A stretch of DNA of 64,000 bases from Tetracentron sinense. Its lineage: Eukaryota > Streptophyta > Magnoliopsida > Trochodendrales > Trochodendraceae. The DNA lies in the NCBI GenBank assembly GCA_015143295.1, contig CM026566.1:10713072-10777071 (forward strand), in the 5' to 3' direction. Shown piece by piece: positions 22,801-37,800 of the stretch. Every line of letters starts with the position of its first letter. Position 1 is the stretch's first letter. The notes below the pieces were generated by a model that was given only the letters and a program-made list of their open reading frames with translations, was not told the origin of the DNA and did not search any database. A program made the translations under genes and the position numbers.

Positions 22801-25800
22801 AAATACAAAATTAGACTATTTTCATATATAAAAGTTAATGCATGTCTCTGTATGAGCAAGGATTTGGATTCCAAAAAGAGCAGCCATAAAGATTATATCA
22901 CACAACGCATACTGATGCGGAAATCGGACCGTTAAATTTTATTTGTGATGGAGATCCACCATTGGATCGCGACTTGGAGGACGATCGACCGTTGGATCGA
23001 GGGATGACAATCGGAGGGCTGAGATCAGCCCATAGATAGGCATGGCAGCCATAGTGGCCGGCTCGCCCCTTTAATAATTTAGTTGTTTATTTTATCTAGT
23101 TTGTTTTTACTTTGCTTTGTCCCTTGTAATTAGTTTATTATGAGAGAAAATAAAACGGATAGTTTGGTATTTTTCTTAAGTAGGGATATTTTTGTAATTG
23201 AAAAACTATAAGGGCAGCACCTTAGTTGGCTGGAAAAGCCTGGTATTTTGAGAGATTTCAAAAATATCCAATTTAAGGGGTATTTTTGTAATTTATACTA
23301 TTTTACAGAATTTGCCAAATTTTAGTTGATTAGTTACTTTTATTGTTTTTACTAAGTTGTTAGTAGACTCGGAACTCGGAACCTTGCCAAGTAGAGTCAA
23401 ATCGCAAACTCTACTCATTCAAGTCATAGTATAAATCAGTATTTATATTTATATTTATAAATCAGTATTTATATTTATAGTATAAATATCGGCCAATACG
23501 TAATGGTTTCGGATGATACATTTAATTTAAATTTTATTTTAAAACTACTTTATACAAATCAGTATCGAAAATTTGTAACGGTTTCAGTTGAAATTGTTAT
23601 GTACCCCAAAACCCGTATTTTATTTCTAGGGTATGAATACTTTTCTAGCCTGACAATTCTCTAAAGCTCTACTACTACTCATTCAAGTAATTGTTTCTTT
23701 CTTTTTTGTCATTTTCATAACAAAAAAAAATAAAATTAATAGAACAAGGAACAAAGAAAAATGATTAAATGAGAGTCCAGATCCTTTGATCTTCTTGGAA
23801 ATGCTCTTCCTTTTTATGCCAACCATATTATAATGTGATAACCTCGACCGCACCTGACCCTTATACATTAAATCAAATTGTGCTTGTCTCTTCTCTTTAT
23901 CCACTTCTAACGATTCATGTTTCCTGCTAGAAACAAGGTTCTCGAAAAGGAAACATTGCCTTCAATGCATAAAATATGAGGGCATCACAAGTATGGTTGT
24001 GCAAATAGAGTTGTTATATGCCCATAACTCCATAAGGTAAAAATGCATAAATGTCAATCAATTATGATTAAGTTACAACAAATTTCTCAAGAATAAGGAG
24101 AAAGATTTAGCTTGTATCATCAACAACAGCAGCATTAGTTTGAAAGTAATAGGTGATAAAAAGCTTTGGCCATACCATTTATGTACACAAGCCTCAACCA
24201 TAGTTGTATGAAGTTTGTATTGGGGAAAAACATGCTTATGGATCTCTCTACGAAAGACAGTTTGTATTGACCTTCATGATCTGTCTGTCAAATCAAATCT
24301 TCGGCGATACCAATATTTTTTATTACCCATCTGTTTGTTATTTTTCCTTTGTAGCAATGATTGAAAATCCAAGTTTACATATATGAAACTAGCAGATGAA
24401 AATTTGAACGTCAAATAGATTTAAACACATTTCAAAGGTTAGTATGATGTTTCAACGTACTTTGTAGCAGTGCTTGCTGCCTAACTTAGCCTCCAAAATA
24501 TGCAACTTTGTGATCCATCAATTCAGGACTAGATCTTATTCATGATTACAAAGTAGTTATTGTTCATGATAATAAAGACATACAAGCCCCAAAATGATGT
24601 AGCAACCCAAAGTTGAGGTTCAGGAATTTGTCAAATACAATAGCCAACAAAATAAAAGGCAAAGCTACAACATTTTTTTTCTCACAACAAAGATGATAGA
24701 AACACTATTTACAAGGATTAATGTATTACAAGCTCAAAAGAAAATGACAAGCATTACAGGTAGAAGAATGATATTTCAACTTATGACTTACTACTTAGGT
24801 AGCCTCAGCATGGTAAACACAAAATAAAAGAAACCATGTAATATTACAGGAAAGAATCGAATATGAATTTTACAAACTTGTACACACCGACTGGTTGGTT
24901 GCCCATCGTTCGTAATAATGAGTGTATCTCTCTAAAGAACTTTTCGCCATCTCTCTTCTTTTTTCAGTCTCATCATACTGTAAAAAAAAGGAAAAAAAAA
25001 GATATTATCTGAGACTCCCAAGATTATGCCTCAAGCATCGATAGCATTAAGTGAAAATCTTGTCTAAATGACCGCAGAACAGATTCCCTTACCGTTCCCT
25101 CTTGCTTTGCTGTCTCATAACAGTTACATGCATAGAAACCACCTGTTCTCTCACCATGATCTGACCATGCACCCAGGCATAGCCTGAAAGCATATATGAT
25201 CAAATGTCTCAGGGAAGGTAAAAAAAAAATGGAGATGTCGCAAGGAAGAATACACAGTAATACAGTCTTCCTTACTACAATAAAAAATCAATGCTCAGAT
25301 CTTTTGTTTATTTTATTTTTTGATTTGGTAAATTCCACTCCTCAAAATTTATGTACAACAAAAGAATATTCTTTTCTTGCTGAGAACAATTTTGACTAAG
25401 ACGGTACAAAAAGGAATAACGCGGAGAATCCCATATGTAAGCATATACGATCAAATGTCTCAGGGCAGGTAAATAAAAATAGAGGTGTCACAAGGAAGAA
25501 TACACAGTAATGTAGTCTTTCTTACTACAATAAAAAATCAGTTCCACTGCTCAGATCTTTTGTTTATTCTATTTTTTGATTAGGTAAATTTCACTGCTTG
25601 AATTTATGTGCAACAAAAGAATTTTCTTTTCTTGCTGAGTAACAATTTTGACTAAGACAGTACAAAAAGGAATAACGCGGAGAATCCCATATGTATGTGA
25701 TGTCTATTTACATAAAACATGTCAAATCTTACCAGCAAAACTCGAATTTACATGGTGGGGAGCATGTAATATGCATACAGCCCTGGTTTTTCTCAATTGG

Positions 25801-28800
25801 CCGCTTGCAGTTTGGACAAGGTTTGGAATTAGCTAATATCCTGAACGTCATCAAAGCAGGAATATAAATTGGCAGTGTGCAGAAACTGTAGGGAAATCAA
25901 CATACTAACAATATCCACTCTTTGTATTTTTAAAGCTCATGGACTCAAGAAAGCATTCTGATACATCCACTATTGAAATAAAATCAAATAAGAAAGTAGC
26001 AAAACATGTGAGCATTGATGAATGAGCACTAAATGAATATTTCTCTCTAATATAAAGAGAAGGTGGTAATGCCTCAATTCAAGGTAATTTAGGAAGCAAG
26101 AGAGAGTGAGAGAGAGTTAATACTAGAAATTGTATTGTTTATTACCTTCTTATTTCTCAGATATGACAATACAGAACAAAAAAAATGTTCAGGACCTCCT
26201 ATACCTAGAAAACCTACCATCTCCTTGTTGCTTTGAGTCACACTTGAAGCTTCCAAGGTAGGAGTCACCCTTGAAGTTTCCAAGGTAGAAAAGATCTCAA
26301 CACTATTATAAAGAAAATAAACAAACAACATGCTTTTATGATTCTACTTTTCTTTCCTCTAGCCTTCAGCAATTGCATAAGATGTTAAGAACAATGTCCA
26401 CTTTAATTGGAATGCCTCAGTGTAGACATAAAATAATGTTTTGCAAAGTTAAAAAGATATACCTCCATCCTTAAGACCATGCAATCAATCAACTAAATAA
26501 TTGTAAGTATTGTTAGCCTTAGGTAAAGTCTATCGGTGAATGGCGTGCTGAATATAGAAATAGAGCTGAAATTTGGTGGAAATAGCAAATAGAAAGCATA
26601 GCCATTGTTGTAGTTTCCTCTTTGTTGTGATGGGCCCAAGTCATTAAGCCCATAAGCTCTTATAGTAGCATACTGTTGTCTACAAATCTTCTCCTCTGTT
26701 TTCTTCCTCACATAGAAAGCTATGGTTACACATTTCCACTTGGTAGGTATCAAAGCAAGATGATAAGGCTAGCGTCCTTTTTTCCATTTTTTTAATGGAG
26801 TTTTCGTGAATAGTGCCCATGAATGGTGTTCACAAACAGTGTTCGTGAATAGTGCGATGAAAAGGGTCCTCCCCCAGGTCAAAAAAAAGTTGGTTTTTTA
26901 GAGATTTGTATTTTTTGGAAATTGTGATGGTTTTTTTTTGGTTTTTTTGAAGAGTATTATTTGATGTAGTTGCTACCCAAAGTGGTGTTAGAAACTTTTC
27001 AGATTTGACAAATCTGATTGGAGTGGTCAGTTGGGGTTTTATTTTGCTAACCTAACTATAATAGTTTGATCCATCTTCAATTTCTAGAATGTTTGAAACT
27101 AGTGGCACAACATTCTATAAGGATTTGGAGAAGTTAGAAGAAAAAAAGGTAGGGCATAGTTGCTGTGTCCCCTTTGTTTTTTCCCTTAATTGAATTTTTC
27201 TGTTCTAGCCGTAAGTTGTTTTCCCCATATGACCTTAAAATCAGTGTGTGAGGGCTGTATTTGTATAAAACAGTCTCTCTTTCACCCTAATTGGGTGTTG
27301 GCTGTGTGGTAAAAAGGCGCTGGAGTCGTTTTCTTGGTGTTCTACTATCTTGGGCATAATTATCAAATACGGGTATAGGTATAATACGACAATGATCCAT
27401 TCGGGAAGTACAGGTGTTATACGGCAAAAACAAGGCAAAACTATGGAAAATTTTAAAAAAACAATTAATAATTATAAATAAATAAAAATCTTGATATTAA
27501 CTAATAATCATAATTTAATACGGAATATGTGTTTAACATGATAAAAGAACGAAAAATGCGCATATTATACATGTTTATTACAAATTTGTGTATTAAACGC
27601 CTGTTGTACGGCGATAAGGGTATAATACGTCACACAACAAAAGTACGTCATTTTAAAAGGTGGTCCCCTCTAAAAATATTATACGGATATTATACAAGTA
27701 TAATTAGGGAGTTTGGTAACTATGATCTCGGGAGCAAAAAAAATGTCTAGAAATAATGGTTATAGAAGGGACTTCCTCACATACTAGTGTATGAAAATCA
27801 TTTGTATGGGAATACTACTCTGGGTATGAAAATCTTTGTATGGGAATACTATAGAGAATCCTCTAATCTGCAAATTTTGATTGTCAAGTTGGATAAGAGA
27901 AATTGTAGAACCCCGGAACTTGATCTCATAGTCAATGAATAGTGTCTGTGAATAGTGATTTTGGCCTAAAGGCCTTTCATGTGTTTGTGGTGTGATGAAT
28001 TAATGGAAAGGGTTTTACAAGCAAATCTTGTGTGGTATGTTGGTGTGTTTGGTATCCTAGGGGTGTTAGAAACAAGGTTGAAAACAATCTAAGGGCTCTA
28101 AGGGTGCAAACTGGAAGAAAAAAAGAAAAATGGCCAAGTTCTGCAGGTGGCCATTCGACCGCCCCTCCATGCCGACTGACTGATTGTCTCGAAATGGCCA
28201 ATAGGAGGTTTTGGGCTGAGGCCGGTCGACTGACTGTCTCAAAACTGCCCAAAAATGGGATGACAGTAGGGTTGTATTCAAGGCCGGTCGACCACCCCTC
28301 CAGCGGGTCAACCGACTGACTGTATGGAGTTTGGTCGGATCAAGGGCTTTCCAGCCTTGGCCGGTCAACCGACCTTTAGTAATTTGGGGTTTTTCCCCTT
28401 TGTGCGCGAAGGGCAATTTAGGGTTTTTAACCCCCTTGGCCTATAAATACCCACCAAATTCGTGGATTTTGGGTTACACAAGCTTAAGAGATATTTTAGG
28501 AGAAAAAAGGAGGAAAGTTGGGGTTTCAAGAGGGGTTTTCTTGGGTGATCAAAGTTGGAGCTTGGAACTCCATTTCTCAAGCTTGGATCTCTCATCCGAG
28601 GATTTATCAAGCATTAAGTCGCGGGGATTCAATCTTCCCTTCTCAAGCAAGGGAAATACTTCTACTAGTTGGCTTTGTTGTGATGTCCTAAGTGAATACG
28701 CTCTCTCCTACTTAGCTTTGTTAGAATCAAAATCTTGAAATGTGGGTTTAATGTGGGGTTTCTCGACAATAAGGGTAGATGTTTTCTATACCTTATCTTG

Positions 28801-31800
28801 GACGATATTTTCTTTAAAGAGACTATGATTTAGTATGATTTGGATGAAATAAGCTTAGTAGCCATGTCTAGAGTTATGCTACCTCTATGAATGGGAATCC
28901 ATGAGTACGTCGTGATAAAAAGGTATTTTAAAACTATGTATGAATAGGCTAATGCCATAAATGAAAATGTCTCCATGTTTAAATATTTTCTAAGTCTCTC
29001 ATGATGATTATAAGTCTTAGATAAACATGTATTGATTGTTTAATGCTTTCAATGTATACTTATGATGCTCACAAACACATCATGTACACTAATCTCGCAT
29101 GATCGAAGTTTTCGCATAAGCATGATATTTCAAAGTTCATAAGAAAGATTTTTAAGGAAAATCTCATAAGGAACCCATAAATTCATAAGCATTGAGAAGG
29201 CCAAACTAAGGTTTGGTAAAGCCTAAGATCGGTTACAACTTCTCTACGGATCATAAGTCTAAGATCGGTTATAAATGCTCATAAGGATCAAGTCTAAGAT
29301 CGGTTCACAAGTCTCTAAGGATTATAAGCCTCGCAAGGCTCTCATACTCATCCCACGCCTCTACCACCACTCATCCGAGTAGCTAGCCCATCCCAGACCA
29401 GCGCTCCAGCCACCATATCCCTGAGGCCAGCAATGCCTCATCTTCGTATCAGTGCCACCAACGACTTTCCCATCGGCACGAGCAGCAACACCTCTTCCGT
29501 CACCGCCTAGACCAGCCATCACCATCCCTATTACTGACATTTAAACCAGCACCTGAACACCCTGTTCAACCTTGATTCACAGCCCCTGTAGCAACCTGAA
29601 GCAGCTCCAGAACAGCCTCTCAAATACGCCCCAGCAGCGCCTGCAGGCCCCTCATCACGCACCAAGCCGACGGAAGTAAGAGAAGTGAGACTACTTCTGG
29701 AATGACGATGATGAAGGATTTACAATCCATCACTAACTAAACAAGAATTCGAAGATGAGCCCAAGAATTCGAAGATTTGCGGTGGAGGCAAAGATTTTTG
29801 AAGTTCAAGGAGTTGGTTCACATGAAGGTTTTGCTTTGAAGATCACTGAGAAACATAAAAGGGGTTTCTCCAGCAACTTGTGGGTTCCGGAGGAGACTAT
29901 AGAATGGATGGAAAATACAGTCAGGGCTTTCATTGAAGCTAAGGGGTATTTGTTCAGAAAGTTCCGAGGTCGACAGGGGACCATCGTGGGAGAAAAAGGA
30001 AGTGATGCTAGAGGAGAATTTATTGCGGTTCAGGCTTACCAGGGTGATGGGGCAGGAGGCCAAATTTTAATTCCAAGAGGTAGCGGATCACGTGGGTGGG
30101 CTGCTCTCCTTAGTGCTCTGGGGGACCACACCCCAGCATCATATTCCAACTTGGGTAACTCAACAAGGACAATAACTGCAAGAAAGGATCTGTTAGAAAC
30201 AGAAAGTATGGAGCCTAGGTGGGGCCTCGAGTGTCATATTGAGAAGGAACAAAACTCGAGTAAGGTGGTGGTGGACCTGGATGCGAGGGCCTTCCAGCAC
30301 TGGACAGAGGCTGTGGTATGTTCTATTGGGGGGACAGAAACAGAGGATGATTGGGAGGAGGTGTCTAGAGTAATAAGCCATTTGCTTCCGGAGGAGCCAA
30401 GAATCACCTTGTTCCCTTCTGATAAACATCGAGCCATCCTTCACACGACTAGGGGATCTCATATCACAACTCTATTGTCCAATCAACGAACTCTAGTAGG
30501 TAATCTGCAATTCATCGAATTTCGTCGTTGGTGGCCTGCTGCAAACTCTCTCCCGTACACCGAGTTAATCAAACCCAGATGGCTTGCCGTGAGAGGAATT
30601 CCCTTCCACCTCTGGGTTCCATCCGTCCTGGGTAAGATGAGCGAAATTTGCGGAGGCTTGATTGAGGTACACCCATCTACATCGGCAATTACCGATTTAT
30701 CATTCGCTAAGATCAAGGTGAGAGGCAACCTAAAATCCATTCCTCGAGCCATATCCATTGTCTTTCACTCAATCTTATACTAGGTGGAAATCTTTAATTC
30801 GGAGGCAGAGATGTGAAAATTGCAAAGTGTGGCCGGAATCCATGGAAATCCGGTATGGCCAGAGTTGGGTAGAAGTTGTCGGAGGTTCGCCGGGGAAGAA
30901 AGATCCATGTGTCAATGTTAGATTGGAAGAACCCATTCAACAACATCAAATTTAAATTTTGAATTCAAAGGTTGTGTATGTAGAAAGAGATTCAATTTCA
31001 GTGTCAGATAAGGAAGAGTACGGGGTGAATGGGAGCAGGGAGTGTGCTGAACCTACAGCCATGCCTAAAGGAAAGGGGTGGCGTGAGATACTGGGTTTGC
31101 ATAAAATTGGAAAAAAAAAGCCAGAAGCGACTAAAGAACAAGAAAAGAAAAATGAGATATCAGTGGCAGCGTAGGAACTTGGAGCCGAGCCTAAACCCTG
31201 GTTACAGCTCACAGACGGGTACGAGAGATCTTAGGGTTCCAGGCGATAAGGGAGTTGGGGTCAAGAGGATTAATACCTCTCAGCACATGAGCCAATATAA
31301 GTCCCGGACTAGTGAGGTCAGAGCTTTTGGGCCTAAATACATAGTCCAGGATCAATCAAAAGATATCGGGGTTGGGCCTCAGGTTTCAAGGCCCAATTTC
31401 GAAATAGTTCCAACCATGGTAAGGTCGGTGGGCTCCAACACTAATGAGTCCATCTTCGTGGATCCGAGCAGGGGCGTGGTGAAGCGCAACCCGCCATATC
31501 AGATGACCCATTTAGGTTATACCCGATTATTGCTAAGTTAAACCAGTTACGTAGGGATCAACTGAGACCCAAGCTACTCTCATCAGTATTGGGGGAAAAA
31601 GGAGTGGAGAAGTAGACAATCAAGGGTGTGATGGGCGAACCGACATCGGTTGCCTCGGCGAATCAAGAGGCGTTCAGACCTAGATCCCCGGTGCAAGTGG
31701 AGGAGCTGCCGACTTCTTCAGATCTCGACGATGGGGTTTCTCCCTCTTTAGTTTGTGGACTCCCTAATCTGGAGGGTTACGATGTGGTTACACTATCCCT

Positions 31801-34800
31801 CAGTCATCTATCGCCTCCGGAGGGCCTGGGTGATATAGATTTCAATCAAGATTTGGAGTCAGATTCAGCAGATTTCACTCAGAAAGATTTGTGATGGAGG
31901 CCTGATTCTTTGTCGTCAGACATAGAAGACCACCCAAGGAAGCCCTGTGTTACCCCAGCAGCTCGGGTGTCTCCGAGTAATGTTGAAGCCGTTGGTAGCC
32001 TCCAAGAAGCAGTGCAATTTTGGGTGAGAGAGGACAAGCAATTGTCTAGGGAGGTTTCTGATCTCTCACCAGGTAGTTAGGCACAAAGGGTAGGGGCCAG
32101 CCCTGGTTTGGTAGGGTGTTTATCGGAGAATCAAGTTAGCGCAGCGGTGGGGTCTAAAGTCAGTCTGTTAGCCAATCCTGATCTATCTCTTACAAGTCAG
32201 CCCCCAGCTCGTTTTGCGGAAGTAACGCCGCAAAAAGAAGTAAAGGAACTCTTCATGCCTCATTTGGGAGTGAAAGCTACTTCCAATTCATTACACTCAT
32301 TTTGAGCCCAGGCCACTCCTGAGGTTGGTAATACACCATCGGTTCCCTTGCAAGGTATGCCTACACCCTTCCTTCTCCCTATCCACCCTCTCACGCTTCA
32401 GGACGGGGAGAGGGCGGATAAGGAGATTTTATTGTGTTCTTTTGATGAGCCTGTTATCTCATCTGTGCCAGACCAAGGAGATATGATACCATTGTTCAAT
32501 GAGGCCAGGGGAGTAGGTGTTAGGTCTATCCCGTTGTCAGGAGCTAGGGATCTCACTTTCATTGTTCCACTTCCTGAGTCAGTGCCTTCAGTTTCCAGTT
32601 CTCAGGTCAATCACAGGAGTACGGAGTGCAGTTCACAGGGAGAATCTAATCGAGAGCCAGCTGGTTGGGCAGCAGGGATTCCGGATCCGTTGGAGGCTCT
32701 TGCAAAATTACTCGACCTCTCTTTTGTGGGTCGTGAGAAGGAAGCTCGGGCTTTATTCTTGTGTCTAGAAAAGGTAAGTGCGGAGGAGAGGAAGATTTCC
32801 AATCGGAAATCTGTCACACGGCAAGGAGGGAGTTCAACGGGGAGATGAGGAATTTGGAGTGTAGCGTTAACTATGATAGACCAGGGTCTAGAAGTGTCTC
32901 CTGTAGTCCGCGAGTTGACAAGGGTCATAAAGTTCTTCGATGACAAATTTTTCCATCCTTTCATGGAACATCCGGGGTTTAGGCCACATGGAAAAGAAAG
33001 TGGCTATGAAGCGTCTGGTTAGAGCTAGGAAGTCGGCTATCTTGTGCATTCAAGAGACCAAACTAGAAGGGTTACAAGACCACATCATTAAAGACATATG
33101 GGATATCTTGTCTCCATCATGGGTAGCAGTCCCTTCACTAGGGGCCCTCAGAAGGTATCCTTCCGATTTGGGACAAGGATCGTTTGGAGGTGCTAGAATC
33201 AGAAATGGGGGCACACTCGATTTCCATTCTCTGTCAATGGGTGGGGGGAGAATTTAGATGGGTGTTCTCTAGAGTATATGGCCATTCTGGTGGGTCAGAG
33301 GACTCCGTTTTTTGGGAAGAGCTAGATGATGTTAGCGTCAGATGAGATGCTCCTTGGTGTTTGGGCGGTGATTTTAATTGCATTCGATTCTCTGAGGAAC
33401 GGAAGGGTGGTTACGCTGTGAATGCAAAAATGAGGAGGTTCGATGATTTTATAAGGCGACACGAATTGATTGATTTTCCGTTTAAAGGTCACCTATTCAC
33501 ATGGGCTCATTCTACATCCAGTAGACTAGCTAGTAGATTGGATCAGTTCCTTTGTTCCCCAACTTGGGAAAGTCACTTTCCAAGCATCATTCAGTCGGCC
33601 ATGCCTCGTCCAATCTCGGATCATGTTCCATTATCACAAGGGGGCCCCATTCCGTTCAAATTCGAGAACATGTGGCTTCATGATGAGAGGTTTAAGGGGG
33701 TAGTGTCGGAAGTGTGGACCTCTCAAGGGGCTTGGGGGTCGGCTAGCACTAGGTTTGGGCTCAAACTCAAAGCTCTTAAAGGCCGACTATAGGTTTGGAA
33801 TCGTGAAGTTTTTGGCAATATCCAAGCTAGACTAGCTAGCCTTCTAAAGGACATAGGGGAGTTAGACATAGCCGAAGAAGTGAGGCCCCTCTCCTCAAAT
33901 GAGGCTCTCTCCAAGGAGGCCATGAAATCAGAATACTTGCACATAGCCAAGTTAGAAGAGATCAGTTGGAAGTAGAAGTCTAGAATCAGGTGGCTCGAGG
34001 AAGGTGATCGAAACACTAGATTCTTTCATAGGATGGCTAACTTCCACTAGAAAAGTAACTTCATTTCCAAATTAAAAGTGGATGGTGAGTAGAGGGAGGG
34101 GCCCGTGGAGGTGGCAGAAAGTATGGTCTCATTTTACCAGGACCTCTCTATGGAGAAGGAACAGTGGCACCCTCAATTGTATGACCTTCCTTTTGAGATT
34201 CTGTCGGTGAATCAGATGGAAGCTTTGGAGGCTCCTTTTGAGGAAAATGAGGTTCTCAGAGCCATCCACGATAAGGCAAGGAACAAGGCTCCAAGCCCAG
34301 ATGGTTTTACTATTGAATTCTATCAGGCATGTTGGGATATTGTAGGAAAAGATTTCTTGGCTATGATGAGTGAGTTGTATGAGTTACACTAATACCAAAA
34401 AAGAAAGGGGCAGAGGATATCATTGACTTTCGGCCCATCAGGCCTAGTGAGCAGCATTTACAAGATCTTGTCCAAAGTGCTAGCCTCTCGACTTAGGGGT
34501 GTGATGTCATATCATTTCCCCACAACAAGGGGCTTTCGTGGGCGGTAGGCAGATCCTTGATGGCATTCTAATAGCGAACGAATGCATTGATTATAGGATT
34601 AGATCCAAGGATCTAGGTATATTGTGTAAGGTGTATATGAAGAAAGTATATGATCACGTTAACTGGGAGTTTATAGGGTACGTCTTGAATCGCATGGGTT
34701 TTGGTCCTCGGTGGTGCCATTGGATGCAGTTGTGTACATGGTTCAAAATATTGGTATCGGTCGCCGTATCGGTAAGTCCAAAATAGGATACGTATCGGCG

Positions 34801-37800
34801 TATCGGTATCGTATCGGTTGGATACGGCGGAAAAATTCAGGATACGCTAAAAAAAGCTTGGATACGCAAGGAAAAACTTGGATACCTTGCATAAAATCTC
34901 TTTTAATGCAAATATAAGCTAAAAAAAAACTAAATGAAGGCCTCTTACTATATTTATAATCATACATATGAGAGTTAACAAATTTATAAGTTAAAAAAAA
35001 CGTGCACAGTGATAAATATGTATGAAAATACAAACCATAGTTACTTAACCAAGTGATAGAATCTCACTTGCATTCATAAATCAAAAATATGAAAATACAT
35101 ACCCTTGTATTCACAAATCAAGTTACATACATGATAGAAGCTCAATATCACATTGAGTTTCGTGTCGGTTCATACTCGATCATTGTGAGATCAAGAATTG
35201 AGTAGAGTGATACATTATAAGTGGTCCAGACATGATGACACCACTGTGTCCAAGTCATCATCGTGTAGTACATGCCTAGGTACATTTGTACATATGCCTA
35301 CTGCTGAGTCATGATCTGTACATAACTGTTTGTCGAAGACTTGGACTGAGCATCATAACCAATGGCTTTTGATAAGTAGGGTTGGGCTGGGGCATCATAA
35401 CCAGTGGTTCCTGATAAGTAGGGTTGGGGTATCATAACCAGGGGATAACCTTATTTATATATTAATATCTAAAGTAAATGAAAGTAAAATCAAGTTAAAG
35501 TCATTTACTTAAATAATATATTATGTAAATAAGTTGTGTGTATCGGGTTTGTATTGTGGATCCTAGTGTAAATGGAAAAAGAAAAAAATTAACTGAAAAA
35601 TCCCGTATCGAGTATATCGGGCCTGCATCGGCCCGATACAGTAGAGTTTTTTTTTCCAGCGTACCAGTGTATCGGGTAGCTCCAAATAGGATACGTATCG
35701 GCCCGTATCGGTCGATACGTATCGATATTTTAAACCATGGTTGTGTATCTCGTTGGCCTATTTCTCCATCCTCCTCAATGGTAGTCCGGTCAGCTACTTT
35801 CAAAGCTCTAGGGGTTGCGGCAAGGGGATCCCCTCTCTCCTTTCCTGTTCATTATTGTCTCAGAAGCTTAAGCTTTGAGTAGGATGTTATCCTGAGCTGA
35901 TAGGTTGATCTTCGATGGTTTCTCCCTAAGTAGAGTTAGTGTAGAACCCCGGAATCCGAGTTCACTATGCTATGAACAGTGTTAGTGAATAGTGCCCTTG
36001 TATGGTGTGTGTAAAAGCCTAATGCCTTCCATTTTGTTCTTGATAGTATGGTGAGTCAAGTGAGGATTTTAGATGCGTGTGTTGAGTCTCAAAAAGAGAG
36101 TATAAATATACTCTAAGTGGGTAAAAGCAAGGGTATATGAAATACCCTAAGTACTTAAAGGGTTGTAAGTGAATAGTGTGTGAATAGTGCTGTGAATACT
36201 GCTGTAAACAGTGCATGTGAGGTCTAAGGTTCCCTAGGGGCTTGTGGATGATGTGAGGAGTTTATTATAGGTTTTATGGTCTGTGAGGGTACTAAAGAAC
36301 ACTCCTTGATGTTTATTGATGCTATAAATTAAAAGGGGAAGGATTCTAAGTGCTTTGGAGCGAAGGAGAGGAGCTTGTTTATGGCTCCGGCTTGGAGAGC
36401 TAAGCGAGAGGGGGGGTTTCGGGGGGTCCTCCCCCTGAAGCTCCGATAAATAAATATCTCCTCCCCCTCCTTCTCCTGCTAGAGCTCTAAAAAGAAGGGG
36501 CGAAGCCGAGGGCCGCCATTCAAAGGAAAGGGGAGGTCTTAATAACCCTCAACTTGTGGAATCTCTAGTTTTGTCATATCTAATCGGAATTGAGTGATTC
36601 TAGAGCCATTAGAAAGATATTAAAACCCTCTTCGAGGTTCATATTTATCACTTTTTCAGATTTTGAGTCTAAGTTGGGTCAAACATCGGATTTCTGGAAA
36701 CTAGTCTGCTGTCAATTTTGGTCTGCTGAAATCCATTTCAGACCAGTCAGCTTTATGGCCACTTTAGTATATGAATAAAGCATAATTAGGAGTTGTTTAA
36801 AACATGAAAGTTGTTCCCCTTTGAAAGACGAGTCCAACGCAAGTTGAATTGTCAAAATCTGATAATCGAGTCAGAAGTTATGGTCAAAATACTAAAGCGG
36901 GAAAACGAGGCCCAAGCAGAGTGCCATTTCGGCGACGAATTGAGTTGGGGGCCGAATTTCATCAACGAATTCAACCAAGAATTGGGCAAAAACGTCCAGT
37001 AATGAGCTGTAACTCATCATCGACCTTGGGGGATATTTTCCTAAGGAGTTTTTGGGTTTTTGGCAACCTTTAGACTATAAATGGAAGGGTATTTCGTGGG
37101 TTTGATCTACTCAAACCCTAAGCTTGGATTTGTGAGAGATTGAAGAAGAGAAGAAGAAGAAGAAAGCTGAGAATTGTTTGGATGTTCTGAGTTCATGTTT
37201 TTCCATCAAAGGAAGAGTTCTTGCCTTCTTGGTGTTCTAACACCTAGATTTCGATTCCAAAGTGATTCATCAAGTTGGGAATTCTCGGAAGTGAGTTTGT
37301 GGTTGGTGTTTAGAAGCAAAAGTGAAACTCTGTTCTAGTTTCCAGATTTCTATAAGTTTCTCAAAGCTTGGATATTGATCCCTCAAGCTTTCTAAAAGCT
37401 CTTGATTGAAGGAAATCAATCCTTAAAAAGGTAGAACAATCTACTAACTACCTTGTTATGATTCATTCATGCTTAGTAATTAGTAAAACATGGTTTTTTG
37501 TAGAAATTGAGGTGTATAGCCTTGTTAGTAAGCTTTGTTGGATGTTCTTGAGGAAAGTAAGGCTTGTAGCCTTGTATGTATATACTACTATATACTATTA
37601 ACATGAATGAAATGAAATAGTGAGTATTGATGTATGTTTTTGAGAAAACTAAGGGATATAGCCTTATATGCATATGCTATTGAAGGAATAAAACGAAATT
37701 GGGAATTTTACTATGCTTGATGATTTCCTTGCGTAACCTATTGATTGTATATCATCACCATGCTTTTAAGATAAACTTGGTATTAAGCATGAGTATTAAA

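Noticed and set aside
26800..26875. Repeated GTGAATAGTG words as a separate LTR start
   Set aside because: Similar words occur in LTRs 3 and 4, but no TG...CA ends or duplication delimit an element here.
28032..28738. Overlapping 80-135 codon frames on both strands
   Set aside because: They lie in LTR 3 across the GTCGAC cluster and TATA box; no domain and mutually overlapping.
29755..30783. 342-codon open frame as a host gene
   Set aside because: The RGIPFHLW motif and its place before a LINE endonuclease-RT frame make it the LINE B first frame.
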